DNA of 64,000 bases from Mycolicibacterium cosmeticum (GCF_000613185.1 NZ_CCBB010000001.1:1364001-1428000); one strand, 5' to 3'. Shown: positions 38,766 through 47,102, numbered from the stretch's first letter. The notes: generated by a model from the sequence alone, not told the origin. Program-made: numbers and translations.

Positions 38766-40138
38766 GAGTTCTCCTGTGGGTCAGCGGGTATGGCGGCCCG
38801 TAGTGAGCGGATGAGGATACGAGCCGAGTGGCAGCCGGTGAGGTCGGCGACCGTCTCCGCAACCGGCTCGGGAAACACATGCCGGGTGAGACCCTGGTAT
38901 TTGGTGCGGACGAGTTCCCACGACAGGTTGCTACCCGGCTCCCCCGAGGGCAGTTCGACGCGGGCAGTATGGATTTTGCCGTCGGTGGTGACACGGAGTT
39001 CGGCCCCGGCTTCGGGCAACGTCGCATCGGTGGACAGCTCGACGCGTGCGGTCAGCGCACGCACGTCGGGAGCGGTGATGCGCTGATAGCTTCGCCAGTC
39101 GACGCGACCGTCGAGCAGTGCGACTGCAGCCTGGAACACCGCACTGAACTGACCGTCGACAGAATTCTCCGGCGCACGCTTACGTGGATCGGTGCCCCCG
39201 ACAAGCTGGTCTGCCGTCGGCGAGATCGTCAGCCGGACACTGGCATCGGGCGGTAGTTTCGCCGCGAGGTCAGCGCGGACCTGTAGCGCGGCGTCGATGG
39301 CGCCGTGGGTCAGCCGGCACGCCGGATAGGGCTTGATGCCGGTGCCCTCCAGATACCAAACTCGGCCGAGATCGGCGGTGAGTTGGTCGGGGTGGGGCTG
39401 ATCGGTGTACGCGTGCAGCAGGCCGTAGTTGCCCTCCAGGGCCGCGGCTGCCCCGCGCACCCCGGATCCGGCGAAAGTCGTTGCCAAAATCGCGTTGTGG
39501 GCCGCAAGGCCGGGGTGGAGGCGCTTGTTTTCGGCGCCGCTGGCCAGATACTGCATCGATCCGGCTGCCATCGACCCGGCCAACCCGATCGCCTGCACGA
39601 CACCGACGGCATCAAGACCCCGCAGCCGGCCGGCCCCCACGGTCGCACCGATCAGGCCCGCGACCGCGGTGGGGTGAAAGCCACGCCGGTAGGCGCCACG
39701 CCCCAGTGCCACACCGACGCGACAACACACCTCGTATCCCACCGCGAGCGAGGTCAGCAGGTCGGTGCCGGTGGCATCGCTTTCCTCGGCAACCGCCAGG
39801 ACGGCGGGGATCACGGCTGCGCCGGGATGCAGGCCACCGGCGATGTGGGTGTCGTCGAAATCGAGGCTGTGGGCATAGATCCCGTTGAGCATCGCGGCGT
39901 ACGGCTGCGGCCAGGGGTCGGGGTCGGCGACGACCGTCGTGTCACCGCCGGTCGCCACGCTGCGCAACGCCGTTCGTATCGCGCGGCTGGATTCGCCGTA
40001 GCGCGATCCGGCTGCTGCGACGCCGATGAAGTCGAGCAGGCACTGTGCCAACCGGGTTCGGGCCTGTTCTGGTATGTCGTCGAGTGTGGTGTCTGCGACG
40101 AAGTCGGCCAGACTCGCGGTGGCTCCTGTGGCGGTCAT
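38762..40138 (-). CDS. MmgE/PrpD family protein 1
   Basis: A 458-residue MmgE/PrpD protein (2-methylcitrate dehydratase / cis-aconitate decarboxylase / iminodisuccinate epimerase fold). It has NGIYAHSLDFDDTHIAGGLHPGAAVIPAVLA, RRGFHPTAVAGLIGATVGAGRLRGLD and a lid with GTGIKPYPACRLTHGAIDAAL. The substrate cannot be read from sequence. It overlaps the lyase start by 4 nt and the second PrpD gene by 1 nt, so the two PrpD-type proteins and the lyase are made together. Confidence 0.93.
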   Translation of the reverse strand: MTATGATASLADFVADTTLDDIPEQARTRLAQCLLDFIGVAAAGSRYGESSRAIRTALRSVATGGDTTVVADPDPWPQPYAAMLNGIYAHSLDFDDTHIAGGLHPGAAVIPAVLAVAEESDATGTDLLTSLAVGYEVCCRVGVALGRGAYRRGFHPTAVAGLIGATVGAGRLRGLDAVGVVQAIGLAGSMAAGSMQYLASGAENKRLHPGLAAHNAILATTFAGSGVRGAAAALEGNYGLLHAYTDQPHPDQLTADLGRVWYLEGTGIKPYPACRLTHGAIDAALQVRADLAAKLPPDASVRLTISPTADQLVGGTDPRKRAPENSVDGQFSAVFQAAVALLDGRVDWRSYQRITAPDVRALTARVELSTDATLPEAGAELRVTTDGKIHTARVELPSGEPGSNLSWELVRTKYQGLTRHVFPEPVAETVADLTGCHSARILIRSLRAAIPADPQENS

Positions 40139-41580
40139 CAGTCCAGCGCCCGTCCCACTTCACCGCCGAGCAGTTCCACCAACGGCGCGACATCGTCGAC
40201 GTCCGGCAGACCGAGCAAAGCGTGCTCGATCGCGGCGGCGCGCTCGGCCGGCATCACCGGATCGACCAAGCTGTGGAACTTCGCGACCACCTCGTCGTCG
40301 GTTACCGGGTCCCCCGGGTAACCATGCGGTGCGATCACCGTTGCGGTGTCGGTGCTGCCGTCGCTGAAGGACAGGGTCAGGTGTGTCTGGAAGCGTTCGG
40401 TCAGTGGCAGTTCGTCGATGCTGCGATCGAGTTCGACATGCGTGCGGTCCAGCAGCTGCCACACGTCGTCGGCGTCGAGGCGAGCGGCGGTGAACTGCTG
40501 GGGCAGAGCGACTCCGTCCAGCAGGGTGACGGCTGCGGCGTAGCCGATGTTCATCTGCCCGCCGATCGCGGTCAGAGGGCGCTGCGGGTTCCACCAGCCG
40601 TGGTGGTAGATGACGTCACCGACGCGGATGTCGATGCGCTCGATCATGCGGCCGCCCAAGCGTTCCCGTAGCGTGCGGGCCGCCTCCACCACACCGTGCA
40701 AGCCACCCATCACGGACCACGACTTCACCATGATGAAAGTGGTCTCCCAGTGGTCGCCGAGACCACGGGCAATGGCCTCTGCGTCGGGGTCATGGCCCTC
40801 GCCGTACACCGCGAGGAATCCGCCGTACGGTCTTTCCAACACCTGGTCGATACCGGTGTAGCCCGATTCGGCGAGCGCCGCCGAATAGAACCCGTTGCGG
40901 GCTGCGAAGCCGTGTTGCATCCGCTTTCCCATCGCCTCGTACTGTGCCGACATCAGCCCGGCGGACTGGGTCGCGCCGAAACCGACCGCGTCCTCAAGTT
41001 GGGCGCCGTCGAGGCCACGCAGCTTGCCGCAGGCCAGCGCGCTCGCGATGCCGCCGAAGATCGGGCCCGAATGCCATCCGCGGGACAGCATTTCGGTACC
41101 GCCGAGGGCGTAGCCGATCCGCGGTCCGGTTTCGAACCCGGCGATCGCAGCCACCAGCAGCTCCCGGCCGCTCACCGGGCGATCGAGGTGAGCTGCCGTC
41201 GCCAGCAGCGACGGCACCAGCAGCGACGCAGAGTGCAACGGCGCCAGCGGGTGGAAGTCGTCGAGTTCGAAGCCTTGGATGAAGGTGCTGTTGAGCAGTG
41301 TCGCGCCGATGGGTGTTGTGGTCCGGCCGGTACCGAGGACCGGAACGGTGCCGGCCCCCTCGATGCCGAGCACAGCCTGAGTGGCGACGCGAGACCACGG
41401 CAGCTGTGCCCCGATCAGCCCACATCCGATGCCGTCGAGCAAGAGGTGGACGGCACGCCGGCGCACCGGGTCGGGAATCTGATCCCAGGCCAGCGCGTGG
41501 ACCCAGTCCACCAGTCGGCCGGTGGGACCGTCGGGGGCGCTCGGGGTCACTATCTGCGGCTGCGTCGACAATGCGTTCAT
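40138..41580 (-). CDS. MmgE/PrpD family protein 2
   Basis: A 480-residue MmgE/PrpD protein, clearly different from its neighbour (NSTFIQGFELDDFHPLAPLHSASLLVPSLLATA; SRGWHSGPIFGGIASALACGKLRGLD; MVKSWSVMGGLHGVVEAA). It is first gene of the operon. Start ATG 41580 (MNALSTQPQ) is preferred over upstream ATGs because these would enter the region near the operator. Having two PrpD-type proteins may mean one heteromer or two steps, for example isomerase plus dehydratase. Confidence 0.9.
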   Translation of the reverse strand: MNALSTQPQIVTPSAPDGPTGRLVDWVHALAWDQIPDPVRRRAVHLLLDGIGCGLIGAQLPWSRVATQAVLGIEGAGTVPVLGTGRTTTPIGATLLNSTFIQGFELDDFHPLAPLHSASLLVPSLLATAAHLDRPVSGRELLVAAIAGFETGPRIGYALGGTEMLSRGWHSGPIFGGIASALACGKLRGLDGAQLEDAVGFGATQSAGLMSAQYEAMGKRMQHGFAARNGFYSAALAESGYTGIDQVLERPYGGFLAVYGEGHDPDAEAIARGLGDHWETTFIMVKSWSVMGGLHGVVEAARTLRERLGGRMIERIDIRVGDVIYHHGWWNPQRPLTAIGGQMNIGYAAAVTLLDGVALPQQFTAARLDADDVWQLLDRTHVELDRSIDELPLTERFQTHLTLSFSDGSTDTATVIAPHGYPGDPVTDDEVVAKFHSLVDPVMPAERAAAIEHALLGLPDVDDVAPLVELLGGEVGRALD

Positions 41581-41620
41581 ACCGCCCATTGCAGACGGTC
41601 CGTCACCGACATCCCACTCA

Positions 41621-41639
41621 ACTTGCGGAATCCGCAAGT
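41621..41639. promoter_or_regulatory. IclR operator palindrome
   Basis: ACTTGCGGAATCCGCAAGT is a near-perfect palindrome: two 9-bp arms around one central base. It lies in the gap between the divergent IclR gene (start 41651) and the PrpD-2 gene (start 41580), overlapping where both promoters should be. The position argues for IclR binding; no experiment. Confidence 0.75.
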
Positions 41640-41650
41640 ATGATCGGAGC

Positions 41651-42421
41651 GTGGCTACGACAGCGCTGCGCGGACTGCATGTGCTGGAGACACTCGCGGG
41701 GATGCGTCAGCCCGCGACGTTGCGCGATATCGCCGAGCGCGCCGGTCTCTCCCAGTCCAATGCGTTCCGAATCCTGCAGGCGCTCGAGCAGGAGGGCTAC
41801 CTCCATCACCTCGGCCGCGCCGGTTACCGCTTGGCGAGCCGCTCACTGGCGCTCGCAACCGTCATCGGTCCGCGCCCGGCGATGTTGCGGTTGATGTATC
41901 CGGTGGTGGCCCGGCTCGCCGCGACCAGCGGCGAAGCCGCCGTGATTCACCTGCGAGCCGGCCACTTTCGGGTCCTCGTGCTGGGTGTGCCGGCGCGGTC
42001 TGGACCGATATTCGATCCGGCGGGCGTCCTTGGAGAGCGGACGCCGCTGGCCTCGGGAGCCAGTGGGCGGATCATCCTCGCTTATCTACCCGAGACGCAG
42101 CGTGCCGGTATCGACCCCGCGGGAGTCACCCCCGAACAGCTGGCAACGATCCGCGAGCGTGGCTACGAGACCTCGCACGGGGAAAACCATCCTGGCATCA
42201 ATGGAATCTCGGTGCCGCTGCTCGCCGAGGTCGATGGAGCGGCAGATTCGCCCATCGCGCTGGGCGCCATGACGATTGCCGGGCCGGCCGAACGCCTTCC
42301 CGACGACGGCCTGCTGCGCCTCGCCGGCCCGCTACAGGCGGCCTGCCGCGACCTCAGCCCGCGCCTGGCGGCGCTCTTGGGACCGAATCCGGGTGCCACG
42401 CTCGACGCGCTCGATCTGTAG
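41651..42421 (+). CDS. IclR family transcriptional regulator
   Basis: A 256-residue IclR protein. The N-terminal winged HTH is TALRGLHVLETLAGMRQPATLRDIAERAGLSQSNAFRILQALEQEGYLHHL; the C-terminal GAF-like effector domain has TPLASGASGRIILAYLPE and GYETSHGENHPGINGISVPLL. Start GTG 41651 has CGGAGC just before it and follows the palindrome. IclR regulators normally sense the carboxylate made or degraded by the adjacent genes, which fits the divergent dicarboxylate operon. Confidence 0.92.
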   Translation: MATTALRGLHVLETLAGMRQPATLRDIAERAGLSQSNAFRILQALEQEGYLHHLGRAGYRLASRSLALATVIGPRPAMLRLMYPVVARLAATSGEAAVIHLRAGHFRVLVLGVPARSGPIFDPAGVLGERTPLASGASGRIILAYLPETQRAGIDPAGVTPEQLATIRERGYETSHGENHPGINGISVPLLAEVDGAADSPIALGAMTIAGPAERLPDDGLLRLAGPLQAACRDLSPRLAALLGPNPGATLDALDL

Positions 42422-42943
42422 CAGAACATTGTCGGATGGGCGGGTCGTCCGGACATCGACTCAAAGTTGGAACCGGTGATGGGGCCACGACCGATCAACC
42501 GAAAGTCGCATAGCGACTTGACCTTTTCCCGCGTTGAGGGTCCATGGTTGTGAGAGTTGAGGGCGGAGTGATCGACGGACAGCCCCGGGTTTGGTTGACT
42601 CACTGATGTGCCCAGGTTCGGTGGTGTCGCCATGCTGGTTTCAGGCCACGGGTTGGGCGGATTGGTGTAGCAGTTCGAACGCTATCGGAGTGCGCATGGG
42701 TCATGCGGTGGTTTGGGTTCAGGCCCGGTGGAGTCCAAATAGTCGCACTGGCGGCACCCTTAAGCGTCCAGCCGATGCTCGGCGTCGGGCGGATGGTCCG
42801 TCCGATCGTCGATAACGACCACCTATGTCAGGACTGCGCAGGGTAATCCGGCGTCAGTCAGCCGATGAAGCCCCCTCCCAAAAAAATAACGCGAAGACAC
42901 CCCGCGTCGTACGCTCTGCCGTCAAACCCACAGCAGACGCTCA
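42422..42943. other. 522-bp stretch without a recognizable gene
   Basis: No frame reads like a protein; codon use is mixed and stops are frequent, and GC is visibly lower in places (a run of seven As near 42881-42890). One small hairpin, AAGTCGC-ATA-GCGACTT, lies at 42503-42519. The stretch separates the IclR gene from the COG4705-like gene and could be a decayed insertion or an old junction; I see no transposase, attachment site or tRNA. Confidence 0.6.
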
Positions 42944-42946
42944 CGT

Positions 42947-43747
42947 GTGGCTGATCGGGCACCCACCGACGTCCCCGACGATGTAGTTGTGTCGGTCCAA
43001 TCGATTACACCCGCGGACTCCGGCCGGGTGACCAACAAAGTGCCCGCCGTGACGGCGATCTTCTGGGTCACGAAGATCCTGACGACGGGGTTCGGTGAAG
43101 CGGCTTCCGACGCGGCGATGCGAACGATCGGTTCAGTCGCCGCCGCGGTGGCATGGTTACTGCTGGCAGTGGGTTTGGTAATTCAGTTCCGGTCGCTCCG
43201 TTACCGTCCGGCGGTTTACTGGTTCAGCGTCGTGATGGTGGCTGTGTTCGGCACCATGGCCGCCGACATTCCGTCCTCGGTCGGCGTTCCACTGTGGGTC
43301 ACCTCGGTCGCTTACCTACTGCTGGTGCTGATCATTTTCGTGTGTTGGTTCCGCGCCGAGGGCACCTTGAGTTTCGCCACCATTGGCACGAGGCGCCGCG
43401 AGGGTTTCTACTGGCTCGCAGTCGCGGTGACCTTCGCGTTGGGCACGGCCGTCGGCGACCTGACCGCGGACGTGTGGGGCTGGGGGTACCTGGCGTCCGG
43501 TTTGGTGTTCTGCGCGCTAATCGCGATACCGGCAGCCGCCGTCCGGGCCCGGTGGCTCGGCGCCGTCGCAGGGTTCTGGATCGCCTACGTACTGACCCGG
43601 CCCCTTGGTGCTTCCTTCGCAGACTGGATGAGCATGCCGCAGCGGCACGGCGGGCTCGGGCTCGGCGCACCGCTGGTCGCACTGATTTGGGCGGTTCCGG
43701 TGGTCATTATCGTCGGCCTGATGACCGTCGCCGACGGGAGGCGCTGA
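42947..43747 (+). CDS. COG4705-like multi-pass membrane protein
   Basis: A 266-residue membrane protein with about seven to eight transmembrane helices. The repeated element NKVPAVTAIFWVTKILTTGFGEAASD (first half) and EGFYWLAVAVTFALGTAVGDLTADVWGWGYL (second half) is the hallmark of the COG4705 group. No function is established. The start is GTG 42947. The next gene starts 2 bp after the stop, so it is coupled with the CopD-like protein. Confidence 0.85.
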   Translation: MADRAPTDVPDDVVVSVQSITPADSGRVTNKVPAVTAIFWVTKILTTGFGEAASDAAMRTIGSVAAAVAWLLLAVGLVIQFRSLRYRPAVYWFSVVMVAVFGTMAADIPSSVGVPLWVTSVAYLLLVLIIFVCWFRAEGTLSFATIGTRRREGFYWLAVAVTFALGTAVGDLTADVWGWGYLASGLVFCALIAIPAAAVRARWLGAVAGFWIAYVLTRPLGASFADWMSMPQRHGGLGLGAPLVALIWAVPVVIIVGLMTVADGRR

Positions 43748-43749
43748 CC

Positions 43750-44748
43750 GTGGCCGGTACACCACCCGCTCCCGAGTTCGGTGAGGTCGTCAGTCAGATG
43801 CTCTACTACCTCGGGCTGTCGGCAGCGGTGGGTCTCGGGATGGCCGTCGCTGTCCTGACCACCTCGAAGCCCAACGGTGTGCTGCGCGGCCGTCTGCGCC
43901 GGCTGGCCATCCCCACCGCGGGGTTCGTCGCGTTGTCCGCGGCGGCGCACATTGCGGTGGCCGCAGATCTCGACACGCTAGTGCGGCTACAGGCCGGTAC
44001 CTACCTGGCGACAGTCGCGGCGATGCTGTGTATTCGTATGCGGGACAACCGAACTGTCGGCTGGACGATCACTGTCCTCGCCCTGCTGACAGCCATGGTC
44101 CCCGAACTGACGTTGCGCAGCGTCACAGCGAGCTCCGTGGCCGCCAAGGCGCTGACTCTCGCCCACATCGCCGGAACATTGGTGTGGATCGGCGGGCTTA
44201 CCGTGCTGGCCGTCGTCGGCCTCATGGGCCTGCACCGTGAGGCGGATGCCGAGTGCGCCGACGAGTGGCACACGGTGTGGGAACGGTTCAGTGTCGCCGC
44301 GGCCTGTGCGGTGGGAGCGCTCATCGTCAGCGGTGCATGGCTGACCTGGAGCCACGTCGGCACTCCAATGCAACTGCTCACCACCAGCTACGGCCGACAC
44401 CTCGCACTCAAAATGATCATCGTGATGCTGCTGATCTGCGCGGGAGCGTACAACACGCGGGTGCTGTTGCCGCGCATCCGGTCCGCTCGCCGAAACGGCG
44501 ACACCGCCAGCGCAATCCGTCTGGCAGTGCGTCACTTTCCGCAGGTGGTGACCGGCGAAAGCCTCCTCATCATCGCGGTGCTGGCGATCGTGCCCTTCCT
44601 GCGCGGGTCGGCTCGCACCGAGGCCTCAGCGCCTGCGGCCGGGCCGTTCGACTTTGGCGCGCTCGGTGCCGGCATCGTGCTGGTACTACTGGTCACGGGA
44701 GCTCTGTGGATCGGCACCAGGACGCCGACCGCCGAACGTACGGTCTAA
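43750..44748 (+). CDS. CopD-domain membrane protein
   Basis: A 332-residue integral membrane protein with about eight helices. The CopD-like core is TLAHIAGTLVWIGGLTVLAVVG, WERFSVAAACAVGALIVSGAWLTWSHVG, SYGRHLALKMIIVMLLICAGAYNTRVLLPRI, with membrane histidines typical of CopD. The family is linked to copper import or membrane copper handling. The start is GTG 43750. The upstream gene is coupled, and a tannase gene lies downstream, but no copper enzyme is nearby. Confidence 0.82.
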   Translation: MAGTPPAPEFGEVVSQMLYYLGLSAAVGLGMAVAVLTTSKPNGVLRGRLRRLAIPTAGFVALSAAAHIAVAADLDTLVRLQAGTYLATVAAMLCIRMRDNRTVGWTITVLALLTAMVPELTLRSVTASSVAAKALTLAHIAGTLVWIGGLTVLAVVGLMGLHREADAECADEWHTVWERFSVAAACAVGALIVSGAWLTWSHVGTPMQLLTTSYGRHLALKMIIVMLLICAGAYNTRVLLPRIRSARRNGDTASAIRLAVRHFPQVVTGESLLIIAVLAIVPFLRGSARTEASAPAAGPFDFGALGAGIVLVLLVTGALWIGTRTPTAERTV

Positions 44749-44773
44749 CGCAATCCTTCGCCGGAACCGCAAC

Positions 44774-44787
44774 CACCCGATCGGGTG
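44774..44787. repeat. Perfect 14-bp palindrome before the UbiD-fragment gene
   Basis: CACCCGATCGGGTG is a perfect palindrome in the 170-bp gap between the CopD-like and UbiD-like genes. It may be an operator for the downstream pair or part of a weak terminator stem (flanking bases GAAC...GTTC extend the symmetry after mismatches). No regulator gene is adjacent. Confidence 0.4.
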
Positions 44788-44918
44788 CCGCTGTTCTCAG
44801 GCCGGGGCCCCTTCGAGCCGTCGTCTCCCTTCGTTTCACCACGAGTAACGGCCCGTGCTGCGGGTAGCCACGACCAGAGCCGACGACGCGCTCATCACCC
44901 CTCCTGAAAGGCGCATTC

Positions 44919-45227
44919 ATGACCGAGACGACAGCGCCACCCAGAGCCGCCGTCCGAGACCTGCGCGAGGCCATCGAGCTTCTCAAGCAGAATCCGGGTC
45001 AGTTCGTCTCGACTTCGGTCGAGGTCGATCCGCAGGCCGAACTCGCCGGCGTCTACAAGAAGGTCGGAGCGGGCGGAACCGTACAACGCCCTAATGCCGA
45101 CGTCGTCGACGGCGTCCGCTACACCCTGCACGACACCGACTCCACCGTCGAACGATGGCGCCGCCAGATCGACGGGTTACGAAACCTCGACGAGTCCGGG
45201 GGCGACACCGCGTCACCCGAGCGGTGA
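44919..45227 (+). CDS. Short protein matching only the N-terminus of UbiD-family (gallate-type) decarboxylases
   Basis: A 102-residue protein. Residues about 10-58 (AVRDLREAIELLKQNPGQF, then VEVDPQAELAGVYKKVGAGGTVQRP) match the N-terminal segment of UbiD-type aromatic decarboxylases, closest in memory to gallate decarboxylase LpdC. After that the match ends: the tail (VRYTLHDTDSTVERWRRQIDG) is not UbiD and the prenyl-FMN-binding core is absent. It cannot be an active decarboxylase by itself. It is followed 25 bp later by a tannase, whose product is gallate. It has an ATG, a GAAAGGCG ribosome binding site and a clean stop, so it may be a retained small protein or a deletion remnant. Confidence 0.72.
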   Translation: MTETTAPPRAAVRDLREAIELLKQNPGQFVSTSVEVDPQAELAGVYKKVGAGGTVQRPNADVVDGVRYTLHDTDSTVERWRRQIDGLRNLDESGGDTASPER

Positions 45228-45252
45228 CCCGCCAACCACCGAAGGAGATCTC

Positions 45253-46848
45253 ATGCACATCAATCGGCGGATGTTCCTTGGTGGAACGTCAATGACTCTG
45301 GCCGCCCTCGCGGCCGGCTGCGCGGATTCGACGACGAGCCCCGATTCACCCTCAGCGTCCGGTACAACGTCATCGGCGCCACTCGGCCCCTTGGCTTTCG
45401 ATGCGGACAAATACACCGAAAAGACCGTCACCGTCGCTACCGACACGGGGCAGAAGGAGGTCAAGTACCGCTTCTACGGTCCACTGACGTATGTCACCAA
45501 ACCCGTGAACGCCGACTACCAGAGCCTCGTCATCAGTGTGCCCACCAGCATCGACGGCCAAGCTGTCGATGCCAGCAGAGCGCCGATCGTCTTTGCAAAC
45601 GCGGTCGGCGGATACCTGCCGGCCTCGGTCAAAGACGCCACCGGCGTCGGTGAAGCGTCGATGGGAATGGGTGCCATGCCTGGCGGCCAGACCCCTCCGA
45701 GTGGTGCACCGCCGTCGAGCGGCGAAGTGGCCTCCGGCGGTAACGCCATGCTCGACGCCATGGGAAAAATGGTCAACCTGGCCCAACTGGCCGTGGCGGC
45801 CGGGTATGTGGCCGTCGAACCCGGCTGCCGGGGAAGGACTTTGGTCAACGATGCCGGCACGTACTACGGAACCGCTCCCGCCGCCATCGTCGATCTCAAA
45901 GCCGCCGTGCGATATCTGCGTGCCAACGCGGGCCACATTCCCGGCAATACCGACCGCATCATCTCCACCGGAACCAGCGCCGGCGGCGCATTATCCGCAT
46001 TGCTCGGGGCATCAGGTGACAGCCCGCTTTATCACAAATATCTCGACGACATCGGCGCGGCCGAAGCCAGCGACGCCATCTTCGCCAGCGGCGACTGGTG
46101 CCCCATCACCGATCTCGGCCATGCCGACGGAGCCTACGAGTGGAACTGGGGCACCAACCCCACCCAGACCGGCGCAGTCGACCAAGCGCTGTCCCAAGAA
46201 TTGCGCGGCCTGTTCGTCGACTACCAGCGATCACTGAAGTTAAACGGACTCAACGAATTCGGGCCACTCACCGCGGAGAATTACGCAGACTATCTGCTGA
46301 AAACCTATCTGCAGCCGTCTGCGACACGTTACTTGACGGCGCTGTCGGACACCGACCGCGCGACGTACCTGCGCGACAATCCGACCATCAGGTGGAAATC
46401 CGGCGCGGCCACCTTCAGCTGGCAAGATTTCTTGACACACGTGGGCAACCGCAAGAAGAGCCTGCCTGCGTTCGACGCCTTCGACCTGTCGACCGGAGAG
46501 AACAACCTCTTTGGAACCGGCACCACCAAGGCTCGGCACTTTACCGACTACAGTGCTGCCCATTCCACTTCAGGCGCCAATCGTCTCGATGCAGACATTG
46601 CAGACTTACTCGTATTGATGAACCCGATGCACTTCATCGCCGAGCGCAACCCCCAACGGGCCAAGCACTGGTGGATCCGGCTGGGCGCCAAGGATTCCGA
46701 CACGTCGCTGACTGTGTCCAGCAATCTGGCCGCAAGTCTCGCCGGACTCGGTGATGACGTCAATCACCTTATGTACTGGGACGAGGGCCACGGCGCGAAC
46801 ACCGACGCCGCTGATTTCCTCGGATGGGTCAAGAAGATTTCCGGCTGA
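45253..46848 (+). CDS. Subtype-B tannase (gallate esterase), predicted Tat lipoprotein
   Basis: A 531-residue alpha/beta-hydrolase tannase, hydrolysing gallate esters. The N-terminus NRRMFLGGTSMTLAALAAGC joins a twin-arginine motif to a lipobox (Cys24), predicting folded export and lipid anchoring. The fold then follows tannase B: PIVFANAVGGYLP, GCRGRTLVNDAGTYYGTAPAAIVDLKAAVRYLR, nucleophile GTSAGG (Ser242), GDWCPITDLGHADGAYEWN, acid around Asp481/Asp483 in LGAKDSDTS, His513 in DEGHGANT. A Gly/Met/Pro-rich insert sits at about residues 135-165. The ATG has GAAGGAG 5 bp upstream. The partner UbiD-like fragment lies just upstream. Confidence 0.88.
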   Translation: MHINRRMFLGGTSMTLAALAAGCADSTTSPDSPSASGTTSSAPLGPLAFDADKYTEKTVTVATDTGQKEVKYRFYGPLTYVTKPVNADYQSLVISVPTSIDGQAVDASRAPIVFANAVGGYLPASVKDATGVGEASMGMGAMPGGQTPPSGAPPSSGEVASGGNAMLDAMGKMVNLAQLAVAAGYVAVEPGCRGRTLVNDAGTYYGTAPAAIVDLKAAVRYLRANAGHIPGNTDRIISTGTSAGGALSALLGASGDSPLYHKYLDDIGAAEASDAIFASGDWCPITDLGHADGAYEWNWGTNPTQTGAVDQALSQELRGLFVDYQRSLKLNGLNEFGPLTAENYADYLLKTYLQPSATRYLTALSDTDRATYLRDNPTIRWKSGAATFSWQDFLTHVGNRKKSLPAFDAFDLSTGENNLFGTGTTKARHFTDYSAAHSTSGANRLDADIADLLVLMNPMHFIAERNPQRAKHWWIRLGAKDSDTSLTVSSNLAASLAGLGDDVNHLMYWDEGHGANTDAADFLGWVKKISG

Positions 46849-46883
46849 GCACATGCAGTCGCGACCAGGAGGGCACAAGTGCG

Positions 46884-47078
46884 GTGAGTGCCATGGGTGA
46901 CCGCAGCGGGTCCCAAGCCGACACGGCAGCGCAGCAATGGGGCGCTCGGGTTCTCGCGGCGGTTATCGCTGCCGGGCTCACGACGTTCGCCGGCATCGTG
47001 GTCGAGACGTCGAAACGTCCACCCTCGAGGTTAGCGGTTACGCGCCCTAGTGCCGCAACAACCCGCACCGCCCATTGA
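46884..47078 (+). CDS. Small single-pass membrane protein
   Basis: A 64-residue open frame from GTG 46884 (or 61 residues from ATG 46893), preceded by AGGAGGG at 46867-46873. It contains one clear hydrophobic helix (ARVLAAVIAAGLTTFAGIVV) and a basic Ser/Thr-rich C-terminus. It matches nothing I know. The strong ribosome binding site and the helix argue for a real gene, but the short length makes this uncertain. Confidence 0.5.
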   Translation: MSAMGDRSGSQADTAAQQWGARVLAAVIAAGLTTFAGIVVETSKRPPSRLAVTRPSAATTRTAH

Positions 47079-47102
47079 CACCACCACCCAATTGTCGTAG
47101 AT

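Noticed and set aside
35524..42421. Reading the PrpD/lyase/LeuCD operon as the methylcitrate cycle or leucine biosynthesis
   Set aside because: No 2-methylcitrate synthase (PrpC) or isopropylmalate synthase/dehydrogenase is present, and the lyase and two PrpD-type genes do not fit leucine synthesis.
42591..42815. 74-codon plus-strand frame in the gene-poor stretch
   Set aside because: Trp/Arg/Cys composition and no ribosome binding site; not like a protein.
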